Made by a program: the position numbers and the translations under genes. A stretch of DNA of 5,033 nucleotides from Deltaproteobacteria bacterium (GTDB lineage: Bacteria; Desulfobacterota; Syntrophia; Syntrophales; UBA2210), in the NCBI GenBank assembly GCA_016935875.1, contig JAFGQD010000038.1, positions 1 to 5,033 on the forward strand, read 5' to 3'. The notes under the pieces were generated by a model. The model saw only the letters and a list, made by a program, of their open reading frames with translations. It was not told where the DNA came from and did no database searches. Position 1 is the stretch's first letter. Every line of letters starts with the position of its first letter. This document shows, in pieces, positions 1 to 5,033 of the stretch.

Positions 1-686
1 CCATAATCCTCCGGAAATGTTACGGTGATATCTCTTGATTCTCCCTTTTTCATTCCCACCAGTTGTTCCTCAAATCCTGGAACAAAACTCCCTGAGCCTA
101 TCTCGAGTGAGTGATCTTCAGATACCAGTTCCTTGCGCACTTCTCCATCAAGTTTCCCCTCAAAGTCAATCACGGCAAGATCACCATTTACCAGTTCTCT
201 GTCAGTTTCGACATCTTCAAGGGTGGCATACATCTGCCTAATCTGATTGAGCCTCGCTTCAATATCAGCCTCGGTAATATCAAGTTCTTCTTTCTCCAGA
301 TCAAGGGCGACATAGTCCTTGGGATCAATTACAGGCTGGATTTCAACGGTGGCGTCAAAGATAAAATTCTCATTCTTCGTTATGCCCTTCTGATCTATAA
401 CCGGCTGTGACACCGCCAGAATAGTGTTTTTTTCAACGGCATCGGTATAGTGTTTTGTAATCAGGTTAGAGATCGCTTCTTCTTCCGCATGCTTCCCGTA
501 GTGCAATTCAAGAACATTTCTCGGAACCTTGCCCGGCCTGAATCCCCTGATCTTGGCATTCCTGCCTACAGTTTTGTACACTGAATCAAGTTCGCTCTTC
601 ACATCGGACCAAAGGACTTCAAAAGACAATTTCTTTTTCACAGAACTGATATCTTCTATCTTTACTTCAGCAACCATATTTTCCAC
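1..686 (-). CDS. tig: Trigger factor, N-terminal 228 codons (runs off left edge)
   Basis: Trigger factor is the ribosome-bound chaperone and peptidyl-prolyl isomerase that meets nascent chains at the exit tunnel. The reading frame is open from 686 to the window edge. The ribosome-docking signature GFRPGKVP sits at residues 48-55, close to its place in E. coli. The FKBP-type isomerase domain begins near residue 167 (NGDLAVIDFEGKLDGE) and continues with GSGSFVPGFEEQLVGMKKGE at about 197-216. The C-terminal chaperone domain lies outside the window. I chose the GTG at 684-686 because AAGGAG (694-699) is 7 bases upstream of it. The in-frame ATG at 675-677 would be 16 bases away, and using it would remove three residues. 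The gene is the first protein-coding gene after two tRNA genes. In many bacteria clpP, clpX and lon follow tig, but this cannot be seen here. The family call is near certain; the exact start is likely. Confidence 0.97.
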   Translation of the reverse strand, partial: MENMVAEVKIEDISSVKKKLSFEVLWSDVKSELDSVYKTVGRNAKIRGFRPGKVPRNVLELHYGKHAEEEAISNLITKHYTDAVEKNTILAVSQPVIDQKGITKNENFIFDATVEIQPVIDPKDYVALDLEKEELDITEADIEARLNQIRQMYATLEDVETDRELVNGDLAVIDFEGKLDGEVRKELVSEDHSLEIGSGSFVPGFEEQLVGMKKGESRDITVTFPEDY

Positions 687-693
687 TCGTTAG

Positions 694-699
694 CTCCTT
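694..699 (-). promoter_or_regulatory. Shine-Dalgarno site deciding the tig start
   Basis: On the minus strand AAGGAG lies 7 bases before GTG (684-686). It lies 16 bases before the ATG three codons later. The spacing therefore favours the GTG start for trigger factor. Confidence 0.8.
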
Positions 700-722
700 T
701 GGCAAATTTGAGGTTTTTGGCG

Positions 723-750
723 AGTATATACGTATGTGTCATACGATAAA
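723..750 (-). promoter_or_regulatory. Candidate tig promoter with an inverted repeat in its spacer
   Basis: On the minus strand TATACT (723-728, five of six matches to the -10 consensus) lies 16 bases downstream of TTTATC (745-750, a weak three of six match to -35). It would give a leader of about 30 bases before the tig GTG. The spacer is almost filled by a perfect 6-base inverted repeat with a 3-base loop (CGTATG-TGT-CATACG, 731-745). That is where a repressor or activator could bind. The weak -35 makes this a candidate only. tig could instead be transcribed by readthrough from the tRNA-Leu promoter. Confidence 0.35.
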
Positions 751-754
751 CACA

Positions 755-769
755 ACCTGAAAATCAGGT
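755..769 (-). other. Short hairpin between tRNA-Leu and tig
   Basis: A perfect 6-base inverted repeat with a 3-base loop (ACCTGA-TTT-TCAGGT on the minus strand) is followed by TGTGTTT. It could be a weak terminator for tRNA-Leu or a processing signal. The stem is short and the T tract is interrupted, so I would not call it a firm terminator. Confidence 0.3.
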
Positions 770-811
770 AGTCATCACACTTCCTACCCTCATCTGTTAT
801 CACACAACATA

Positions 812-898
812 TGGTGCGAGAGAGGGGAGTTGAACCCCTATCCGCTTTCACGGGCTGGATCCTAAGTCCAGTGCGTCTTCCAGTTCCGCCACTCTCGC
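812..898 (-). tRNA. tRNA-Leu, anticodon UAG
   Basis: The 87-base gene folds fully. The acceptor arm is GCGAGAG paired with CTCTCGC, with discriminator A. The D arm is bounded by GCG and CGC. The anticodon stem CTGGA/TCCAG carries loop CTTAGGA, so the anticodon TAG is at 862-864. A 15-base variable region includes a CCG/CGG stem, as expected of a class II leucine tRNA. The T arm is AGGGG/CCCCT with loop TTCAACT. The 3' CCA is encoded (812-814). It should read CUN leucine codons, mainly CUA and CUG. A strong promoter sits directly upstream, with the start site about 13 bases before the mature 5' end. Confidence 0.98.
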
Positions 899-917
899 AA
901 TCCACAAATGCATTGAT

Positions 918-946
918 ATAATAGTAATTGCATAACTGATTGTCAA
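918..946 (-). promoter_or_regulatory. Sigma70-type promoter of tRNA-Leu
   Basis: On the minus strand a perfect -35 TTGACA (941-946) is separated by exactly 17 bases from TATTAT (918-923, five of six matches to TATAAT). Transcription would start near 911, leaving about 13 bases of leader before the tRNA-Leu 5' end at 898. It lies just downstream of the terminator that closes the tRNA-Pro unit, so the two tRNAs look independently transcribed. Confidence 0.82.
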
Positions 947-980
947 CAGCGAAGCGCGTGACGTCTGGATGGTAGTTCCT

Positions 981-1010
981 AAACAAAAACCGCCAGCAAC
1001 GGCGGTTTCT
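981..1010 (-). terminator. Rho-independent terminator after tRNA-Pro
   Basis: On the minus strand an 8-base stem AAACCGCC / GGCGGTTT with loop GTTGCT (stem-loop 987-1008) is followed by a T-rich run (GGCGG then TTTTTGTTT). It begins about 10 bases after the encoded CCA of tRNA-Pro. Placement and shape fit an intrinsic terminator for that tRNA and any readthrough from the upstream operon. Confidence 0.88.
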
Positions 1011-1019
1011 TAGATATAA

Positions 1020-1096
<77 letters not shown>

Positions 1097-1112
1097 ACTT
1101 TATTTTTTTGCT

Positions 1113-1141
1113 GAAGTATCACTATAGTTATTCTCTGTCAA
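1113..1141 (-). promoter_or_regulatory. Candidate tRNA-Pro promoter overlapping the upstream stop codon
   Basis: On the minus strand a perfect -35 TTGACA (1136-1141) is followed by two possible weak -10 elements. One is TACTTC (1113-1118, spacer 17, preceded by TG as in an extended -10). The other is GATACT (1115-1120, four of six matches, spacer 15). Either predicts a start about 10 bases before the tRNA-Pro 5' end. The TGA inside TTGACA is the stop codon of the ComEA-like gene (1138-1140). The spacer also holds the 8-base palindrome ACTATAGT (1121-1128). The -35 is convincing and the -10 less so. Confidence 0.55.
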
Positions 1142-1722
1142 GGATAAGAAGACTTAATATACAGATAATCTTTTACCCTGTCATATCTTTTCTCTCCCAT
1201 ACAATCTATCCGTTTCAGTGAGTCAACTCTTGAAAATCCCCCCTCCCCTTCTCTCACTTTTATTATTTCCGATGCCGTTTTTCGCCCTATTCCGGGAATA
1301 AGGAGAAGATCTTCCAGCGTTGCCACGTTGAGATCGATAGGCATTCCGAGGGCGAGTCTGGCAGGAATGGCCATATCCCCAATGGTTACCCGATATCGAA
1401 TCCTGTCACAGACAACCCTGTCCCCGGAGTGAAGGGCCGTGGCGAGATCAGATTCCCTGAATTCTGTAAAATCCCTGAGTCCTTCTTTTCTGAAAAGATC
1501 GTAAACCGTTGCCTTTTGCGGGAGGAAATAGAACCCGCCATGATTTTCATCTCCGGTAAGCCCCACTATAATGCCGGAGGTTTCATATTCACTACAGATA
1601 ACAGGCGTTCCAAAGAAACGCACATATTGGAGAATATCCCTGACAGCATAGCCGAACACCACCGCGGCAACAATGCCGACAGCCCCGTATATCTGCCTCA
1701 TTACAAGGATTTTCTTTTTCAT
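1138..1722 (-). CDS. Membrane-anchored SLBB plus helix-hairpin-helix protein, ComEA-like
   Basis: This 194-residue protein has a short basic N-terminus (MKKK), one transmembrane segment at about residues 11-28, a middle region at about 69-105 resembling an SLBB beta-grasp domain (TVYDLFRKEGL ... ALHSGDRVV), and a C-terminal helix-hairpin-helix domain at about 129-190 (IDLNVATLEDLLLIPGIGRKTASEII, where LIPGIGRKTA is the DNA-backbone hairpin). This is the layout of ComEA, the DNA receptor of natural transformation, which faces outward from the inner membrane. Similar proteins also occur in bacteria not known to be competent, so the role is open. No ComEC or pilus gene is visible nearby. It is the last gene of the tsaE-lysC run, 29 bases after lysC. 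No good SD precedes the ATG at 1722, and Met8 is a possible alternative start, also without an SD. Domain call firm, function inferred. Confidence 0.82.
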   Translation of the reverse strand: MKKKILVMRQIYGAVGIVAAVVFGYAVRDILQYVRFFGTPVICSEYETSGIIVGLTGDENHGGFYFLPQKATVYDLFRKEGLRDFTEFRESDLATALHSGDRVVCDRIRYRVTIGDMAIPARLALGMPIDLNVATLEDLLLIPGIGRKTASEIIKVREGEGGFSRVDSLKRIDCMGEKRYDRVKDYLYIKSSYP

Positions 1723-1751
1723 CTTTTTTTACAAGATGTTCACCAAATGTT

Positions 1752-2234
1752 TCAGTTTTCCAACTCAAGGCCAAAGGCATCGTGCAGAACCCTGACAGCA
1801 AGTTCCGTATACTTGGCTTCAATAACACACGATATTTTGATCTCTGAAGTACTGATCATCATGATATTTATCCCCTCGTTCGCAAGGGCTGCAAACATCT
1901 TCGACGCGACACCGGATTGGGTTTGCATACCGACTCCGACTATTGATATCTTTGAGATATTCTCATCGTAATCTATCATGGATGCACCCATTTCCCCGGC
2001 AACCGTATCGAGAAGTCTTCGGGCTTTCTCGATGTTTTTCTTTGAAACGGTAAAGGTCAGGTCGGTATAACCCTCACTGCTCGCATTCTGGATAATCATA
2101 TCAACGTTAATGTCATTATCAGACAGAGGCGTAAACAGCCTGGCTGCAATGCCTGGCTTATCCGGAACATGCCCAATCGTGACCTTCGCCTGATCCCTGT
2201 CATATGTGACGCCGGAAACAACTTCTCTTTCCAT
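1752..2234 (-). CDS. lysC: Aspartokinase beta subunit from an internal in-frame start
   Basis: Codon 248 of lysC is an ATG (2232-2234) preceded by a consensus AAGGAGG (2243-2249) with an 8-base spacer. This is as strong as the signal at the gene's own start. The product would be 160 residues starting MEREVVSGVTYD, made almost wholly of the two ACT domains. Bacillus subtilis aspartokinase II and the Corynebacterium glutamicum enzyme are known alpha2beta2 complexes whose beta chain is made from such an internal start. The same arrangement here is inferred from the SD, spacing, frame and domain boundary. The beta chain would lack catalysis and act in feedback inhibition or stability. Confidence 0.72.
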   Translation of the reverse strand: MEREVVSGVTYDRDQAKVTIGHVPDKPGIAARLFTPLSDNDINVDMIIQNASSEGYTDLTFTVSKKNIEKARRLLDTVAGEMGASMIDYDENISKISIVGVGMQTQSGVASKMFAALANEGINIMMISTSEIKISCVIEAKYTELAVRVLHDAFGLELEN

Positions 2235-2975
2235 ATCCTTATCCTCCTTAGTAACCAATGTTCCGCTGTCCTCGCTGAAAGAGGATCTCACATATACAGG
2301 AACACCGTATGTCTTGGCTAATTCAACCGAGCGGTGTTGGAGAACTTTTGCTCCAGCGCCCGCAAGACTCAACATCTCATCATACGATATCTTCTTGATC
2401 TTTCTTGCTTTACTATAGAGATTCGGGTCCGTTGTATAGACACCATCCACATCTGTGAATATCTCGCAGAAATCTGCCTTGAGAGAAGCCGCGATGGCAA
2501 CGGCGCTCGTGTCCGAACCGCCTCTCCCCAGCGTGGTTATGTTCCCCTCTTTGTCAACACCTTGGAAACCGGCCACAACTACTATTTTCCCTTTCTTCAG
2601 TTCATCCGATATCAATTCGATATCGACCTTGCGTATTTTCGCATTGCTGTGTGCGTCATTTGTATGTATTTTCACCTGATGACCCAGAAGAGATATCGCC
2701 TTATGACCCATCTTATTCAGGACAATCGAAAGAAGTGAAACGGATATCTGCTCGCCTGAAGAGACAAGCACATCGTATTCCCTCCCCTCCGGTGTTCCCT
2801 CGGAAGCGCTGTTGGCCATCTGAATAAGACGGTCTGTTTCGCCAGCCATAGCCGACAGGACGACTACCACATCATTCCCAGCTTCCCTCGTTTTGATCAC
2901 CCTCTTTGCTATGTTCTGAATCTTTTCAATATCAGCTACAGAGGTGCCGCCATATTTTTGCACAATTACAGCCAC
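1752..2975 (-). CDS. lysC: Aspartokinase, alpha subunit, with two ACT domains
   Basis: Aspartate kinase phosphorylates aspartate to 4-aspartyl phosphate, the first step towards lysine, methionine, threonine and isoleucine, in the cytoplasm. The 407-residue length matches the monofunctional alpha-type enzyme. The amino acid kinase domain shows KYGGTS at 7-12, GRGGSDTSAVA at 150-160 and FTDVDGVYTTDPN at 173-185. Two C-terminal ACT domains, which bind feedback inhibitors such as lysine or threonine, cover about 262-335 and 343-407 (ISIVGVGMQTQSGVASKMF in the second). There is no fused homoserine dehydrogenase. The start is a GTG at 2973-2975 with AAGGAGG 10 bases upstream. The gene overlaps the tsaE end by 10 bases, so translation is probably coupled. 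An internal start at codon 248 should give a second product (see the beta-subunit entry). Confidence 0.97.
   Translation of the reverse strand: MAVIVQKYGGTSVADIEKIQNIAKRVIKTREAGNDVVVVLSAMAGETDRLIQMANSASEGTPEGREYDVLVSSGEQISVSLLSIVLNKMGHKAISLLGHQVKIHTNDAHSNAKIRKVDIELISDELKKGKIVVVAGFQGVDKEGNITTLGRGGSDTSAVAIAASLKADFCEIFTDVDGVYTTDPNLYSKARKIKKISYDEMLSLAGAGAKVLQHRSVELAKTYGVPVYVRSSFSEDSGTLVTKEDKDMEREVVSGVTYDRDQAKVTIGHVPDKPGIAARLFTPLSDNDINVDMIIQNASSEGYTDLTFTVSKKNIEKARRLLDTVAGEMGASMIDYDENISKISIVGVGMQTQSGVASKMFAALANEGINIMMISTSEIKISCVIEAKYTELAVRVLHDAFGLELEN
2243..2249 (-). promoter_or_regulatory. Internal Shine-Dalgarno for the lysC beta chain
   Basis: AAGGAGG on the minus strand, 8 bases before an in-frame ATG. 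It falls in the linker between the kinase and ACT domains and is read there as the codons for Thr-Lys-Glu-Asp (residues 242-245). Confidence 0.75.
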
Positions 2976-3451
2976 GTATTAAAATCCTCCTTTTTCAACA
3001 TCCTGATAATCGATGACATGCCCGATTCGCGGGAAATTCTTATTTTTCTCTTATTGCCATTACAATGTTCCAGATTGATAAACAATGCCTCCGCGGGAAT
3101 TATATCGTCAACCTTTTCGGCCCATTCAATGACCACCACACCATCCCCATAAAAATACTCTTGATAACCCATATCCTCCAGATCAAGAGAACTGGACAGA
3201 CGGTATACATCCATGTGATAAAGGGAAATCCTTCCGGGATATTCATTGATGAGCGTGAAAGTGGGACTGGTAACGTAGTATCCTTCGGGGATATCAAGTC
3301 CCATCGCGATTCCCTGTGTGAGACATGTCTTACCCGCACCCAGTTCGCCTGTAAGAGCAACAACGTCTCCACCTGTTAAGCATTCCCCTATAATTCGCCC
3401 GATGTCCAGTGTATCCTCGGGACCTTTAGAGATAAGATCAAAACTTGTCAT
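2966..3451 (-). CDS. tsaE: tRNA threonylcarbamoyladenosine biosynthesis ATPase TsaE (YjeE family)
   Basis: TsaE is the ATPase that works with TsaD and TsaB in the cytoplasm to make the t6A modification at position 37 of ANN-reading tRNAs. The 161-residue length is usual for the family. Family motifs are all present: the P-loop GELGAGKT at residues 35-42, SPTF at 62-65, the conserved HMDVYR at 79-84, and IEWAEK at 108-113. The ATG at 3449-3451 is preceded in frame by a stop codon within about 20 bases, so the start is tightly bounded, yet no convincing SD precedes it. Initiation may be weak or the transcript nearly leaderless. It is the first gene of the run that continues into lysC, whose start it overlaps by 10 bases. 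A promoter candidate lies about 35 bases upstream. Confidence 0.96.
   Translation of the reverse strand: MTSFDLISKGPEDTLDIGRIIGECLTGGDVVALTGELGAGKTCLTQGIAMGLDIPEGYYVTSPTFTLINEYPGRISLYHMDVYRLSSSLDLEDMGYQEYFYGDGVVVIEWAEKVDDIIPAEALFINLEHCNGNKRKIRISRESGMSSIIRMLKKEDFNTWL
2986..2992 (-). promoter_or_regulatory. Shine-Dalgarno deciding the GTG start of lysC
   Basis: AAGGAGG on the minus strand, 10 bases before the GTG at 2973-2975. It lies inside the last codons of tsaE, which supports translational coupling and the GTG choice. Confidence 0.85.
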
Positions 3452-3767
3452 GTAACTATCAAAGGATCAAAATTTATTTAATTTATTATCAGGTGAGATT
3501 TACACCACATGTCAATATAAATCAATGCAAAGATGGGTTAAGAATCACATAATCTTGTATACATTTATTTATAATATTGACAGTGTAGCCCGCGAAAATG
3601 CTATATAACCGTTTTGGTGATTCCATGATAAAACCTCATGTGGTATATCAAAATTCAGTGGGAAAACTCTTTTTCCCCTTGACGTTACGTATGGAAGTCT
3701 CCTGATTACCTCAAGGTCAATTTGATATCATTCCATGAGTCGATGTTGTTTGGGTGAACGAAGTGTT
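3452..3767 (-). other. 316-base AT-rich intergenic region, no supported gene
   Basis: The gap between the transglycosylase stop and the tsaE start contains the candidate tsaE promoter at 3485-3515. It also holds a plus-strand TTGACA (3577-3582) with TATATA 19 bases on (3602-3607), and a 7-base inverted repeat GGGAAAA-CTCT-TTTTCCC (3660-3677). Reading frames are short and lack ribosome sites. I find no clear intrinsic terminator for the transglycosylase gene. A short untranslated RNA or a longer regulated leader cannot be excluded from one sequence. Confidence 0.6.
3485..3515 (-). promoter_or_regulatory. Candidate promoter of the tsaE-lysC operon
   Basis: On the minus strand a perfect -35 TTGACA (3510-3515) precedes GATAAT (3485-3490, five of six matches) with a 19-base spacer. 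A TGATAA reading has an 18-base spacer. The spacing is slightly long, so activity may be modest. It would leave a leader of roughly 25-30 bases before the tsaE ATG. Confidence 0.55.
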
Positions 3768-5033
3768 TCACTCGCTGCCAACCAGGCACTTGCTGATATT
3801 CTCCCATTGATGATTTTTTACCCAGGAGTACTTCTCGAAAAAAAGCTCGTCACTGAGATAGTATTCCCCTTTCTTATCACGGTTTAGAAACTTGTGAAAC
3901 TGTCCTGGCCCACCGTTATACATTGCGTACATGAGTCTGGCGATCGTATCATCGTCTAACGATTTCTCGAGCTTCATTTCTTTCATTTTTCTTAAAGCAT
4001 ATCTGCGAAAATAGAGGTCAATAATCCCGCAACCGGCCTTGGCGTTATAGCTGATGTCCCATCGCAGATGATTAGTATCGTACATCCCTCGCCACACGCG
4101 CTCGTTTATCTGCATCAAACCGACAGATGTGCTGTTATAGGACCTCAGATACGTCACCTTACCTTTTTTTACCTTGAACTGCCGGAAACAGCTTTCCTGC
4201 CATGTGGCTGAAAGAACGATACGCCGATAAAGATCGTGGTACTTCTCTGCAATTGTGTCCTTTTTTAGAACATCGGAAGAAACATTCTGTAACAGGGTTT
4301 TTATCCTTTCAAGATATGGGGTAAGGTCTTCCTTTGAAACAATCCACGGTTTAATAGTATCAAGTTGGATTGCTGGATTATTTTTTTCCGCCGCCCAGAC
4401 TGGTGTACAAAAAATCGGCATAATAGCATGCAGCAGCAGATGATGATTGTCCTTTTCACCGGAGCTGGTTTCTTCAGTATCAATTTCCAATTCATCCACA
4501 TCAAACGTAGGTCCCGAAGCATCCGGGGGCATCCCAAGACCCAGAACCTCTCTCAGTTCCGGGTCGGCGTAAGGACTGTATGAGAGAACAGCCGACTCTC
4601 GCTCGCCCAGCAGGCGGGCCAGGCGGATTAGTCCGTTGCGACTGATTTCAATTCCTAACGTGGGGCCGATTTCATCCAATGCGGATAACGCATCGGAAGC
4701 GGTGAAAAAGGCAAGGTAACCTAATGTATCTTTACATGGCACATCACCCAGGTGACGTCTGAAAACGGGCGACAGTTGTGCCCATGCGGTTATGAATTGA
4801 TCCCTGACGAAATCCCGTTTCATCGTTCCATCCAATGGTTCTGTAATGAAAGAGTAGCGGGTTTCCAGGAGCGTATCCAGTAGAATCTGACGATCATCAT
4901 CCGATAACGGTTCTTTTGAGAGTGAGGTTATCATATGTACAAGAAACGGGTCCCATGCCTCCCATATCCCAATGAATTTCTGTCGTTCTTCCTCAGACAT
5001 CATCTCCTGTCCTATATCTTGATCCCTCTCATA
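3768..5033 (-). CDS. Lytic transglycosylase, C-terminal SLT domain, novel-looking N-terminal region; 5' end uncertain
   Basis: Numbering is from the ATG at 5001-5003, which gives 411 residues. The C-terminal part (about 255-385) is a lysozyme-like transglycosylase domain that cleaves peptidoglycan glycan strands. The likely catalytic Glu270 is in ATWQES, GLMQIN is at 295-300, and the substrate-cleft motif YNGGPG is at 362-367. Residues 1-185 form a mostly helical, charged region I do not recognise, ending in an acidic linker (about 168-185). A short hydrophobic stretch at about 188-205 (HLLLHAIMPIFCTPVWAA) resembles a signal peptide or membrane anchor but is internal. The SLT domain would then be periplasmic and residues 1-185 cytoplasmic. 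The frame stays open for the 10 codons between this ATG and the window edge, so the true start may lie outside. The ATG pair does have AGGA and GGAG close by. SLT call strong, topology inferred. Confidence 0.85.
   Translation of the reverse strand, partial: YERDQDIGQEMMSEEERQKFIGIWEAWDPFLVHMITSLSKEPLSDDDRQILLDTLLETRYSFITEPLDGTMKRDFVRDQFITAWAQLSPVFRRHLGDVPCKDTLGYLAFFTASDALSALDEIGPTLGIEISRNGLIRLARLLGERESAVLSYSPYADPELREVLGLGMPPDASGPTFDVDELEIDTEETSSGEKDNHHLLLHAIMPIFCTPVWAAEKNNPAIQLDTIKPWIVSKEDLTPYLERIKTLLQNVSSDVLKKDTIAEKYHDLYRRIVLSATWQESCFRQFKVKKGKVTYLRSYNSTSVGLMQINERVWRGMYDTNHLRWDISYNAKAGCGIIDLYFRRYALRKMKEMKLEKSLDDDTIARLMYAMYNGGPGQFHKFLNRDKKGEYYLSDELFFEKYSWVKNHQWENISKCLVGSE

Noticed and set aside
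111..410. 99-codon plus-strand open frame at the left edge
   Set aside because: It lies wholly opposite the trigger factor gene, whose docking and FKBP motifs are unambiguous. It has no protein character of its own.
1429..1971. 180-codon plus-strand open frame
   Set aside because: It is antisense to the ComEA-like gene and the end of lysC, both of which have clear domains. It has no SD or recognisable motif.
3660..3677. GGGAAAA-CTCT-TTTTCCC inverted repeat as terminator for the transglycosylase gene
   Set aside because: The stem is AT-rich, and on the minus strand it is followed by ACTGAA rather than a T tract. It is also about 90 bases past the stop codon. It does not meet the usual intrinsic terminator pattern.
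3598..3705. 35-codon plus-strand frame in the intergenic gap (MLYNRFGDSMIKP...)
   Set aside because: There is no SD before the ATG, and the frame is short and in AT-rich sequence where chance frames are common. I keep only the promoter-like signal as a weak finding.
3620..3738. Repeated 9-mer ATTCCATGA at 3620-3628 and 3730-3738
   Set aside because: Only two short copies with no regular spacing or flanking similarity. This is compatible with chance in AT-rich sequence.
3768..4421. Separate transglycosylase gene starting at the internal Met195 or nearby
   Set aside because: No SD precedes the internal ATG, the hydrophobic stretch lacks the usual basic N-region, and the upstream frame is continuous, so one long protein is the simpler reading.

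Overview
All genes I can support lie on the minus strand, so the window reads biologically from its right end to its left end. The content is bacterial core housekeeping. The base composition is moderate, the envelope gene suggests a periplasm, and Shine-Dalgarno (SD) and sigma70-type promoter signals are clear. A tsaE-lysC pair followed by tRNA genes placed just ahead of trigger factor reminds me of Desulfobacterota (the former Deltaproteobacteria: Geobacter, Syntrophus and relatives). That placement is inference from layout and protein character, not a database result.

Layout from right to left. (1) 3768-5003 and probably beyond the window edge: a lytic transglycosylase with a C-terminal SLT domain, an unrecognised N-terminal part of about 185 residues, and an internal hydrophobic segment between them. 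(2) 3452-3767: a 316-base AT-rich non-coding gap holding a likely promoter for the next operon. (3) 3451 to 1138: a compact three-gene operon. It has tsaE (ATPase for the tRNA modification t6A), lysC (aspartokinase, overlapping tsaE by 10 bases), and a small membrane-anchored SLBB/helix-hairpin-helix protein resembling ComEA. lysC has a strong internal ribosome site at codon 248 that should yield a separate 160-residue beta subunit made of the two ACT domains. (4) 1096 to 812: tRNA-Pro(GGG) and tRNA-Leu(UAG), each with its own promoter-like sequence and separated by a rho-independent terminator. (5) 686 to the left edge: the first 228 codons of trigger factor (tig), starting at a GTG.

How the genes work together: much of the window serves translation and its output. 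There are two tRNAs, a tRNA-modification factor, and the chaperone that meets nascent chains at the ribosome exit. Aspartokinase begins the pathway to lysine, methionine and threonine, and threonine is a substrate for t6A. That gives a plausible though unproven reason for the tight tsaE-lysC coupling. I see no mobile element, CRISPR array, phage gene or defence system. The points most worth a second look are the alpha/beta translation of lysC, the unusual transglycosylase architecture, and the promoter arrangement around the tRNAs and tig.
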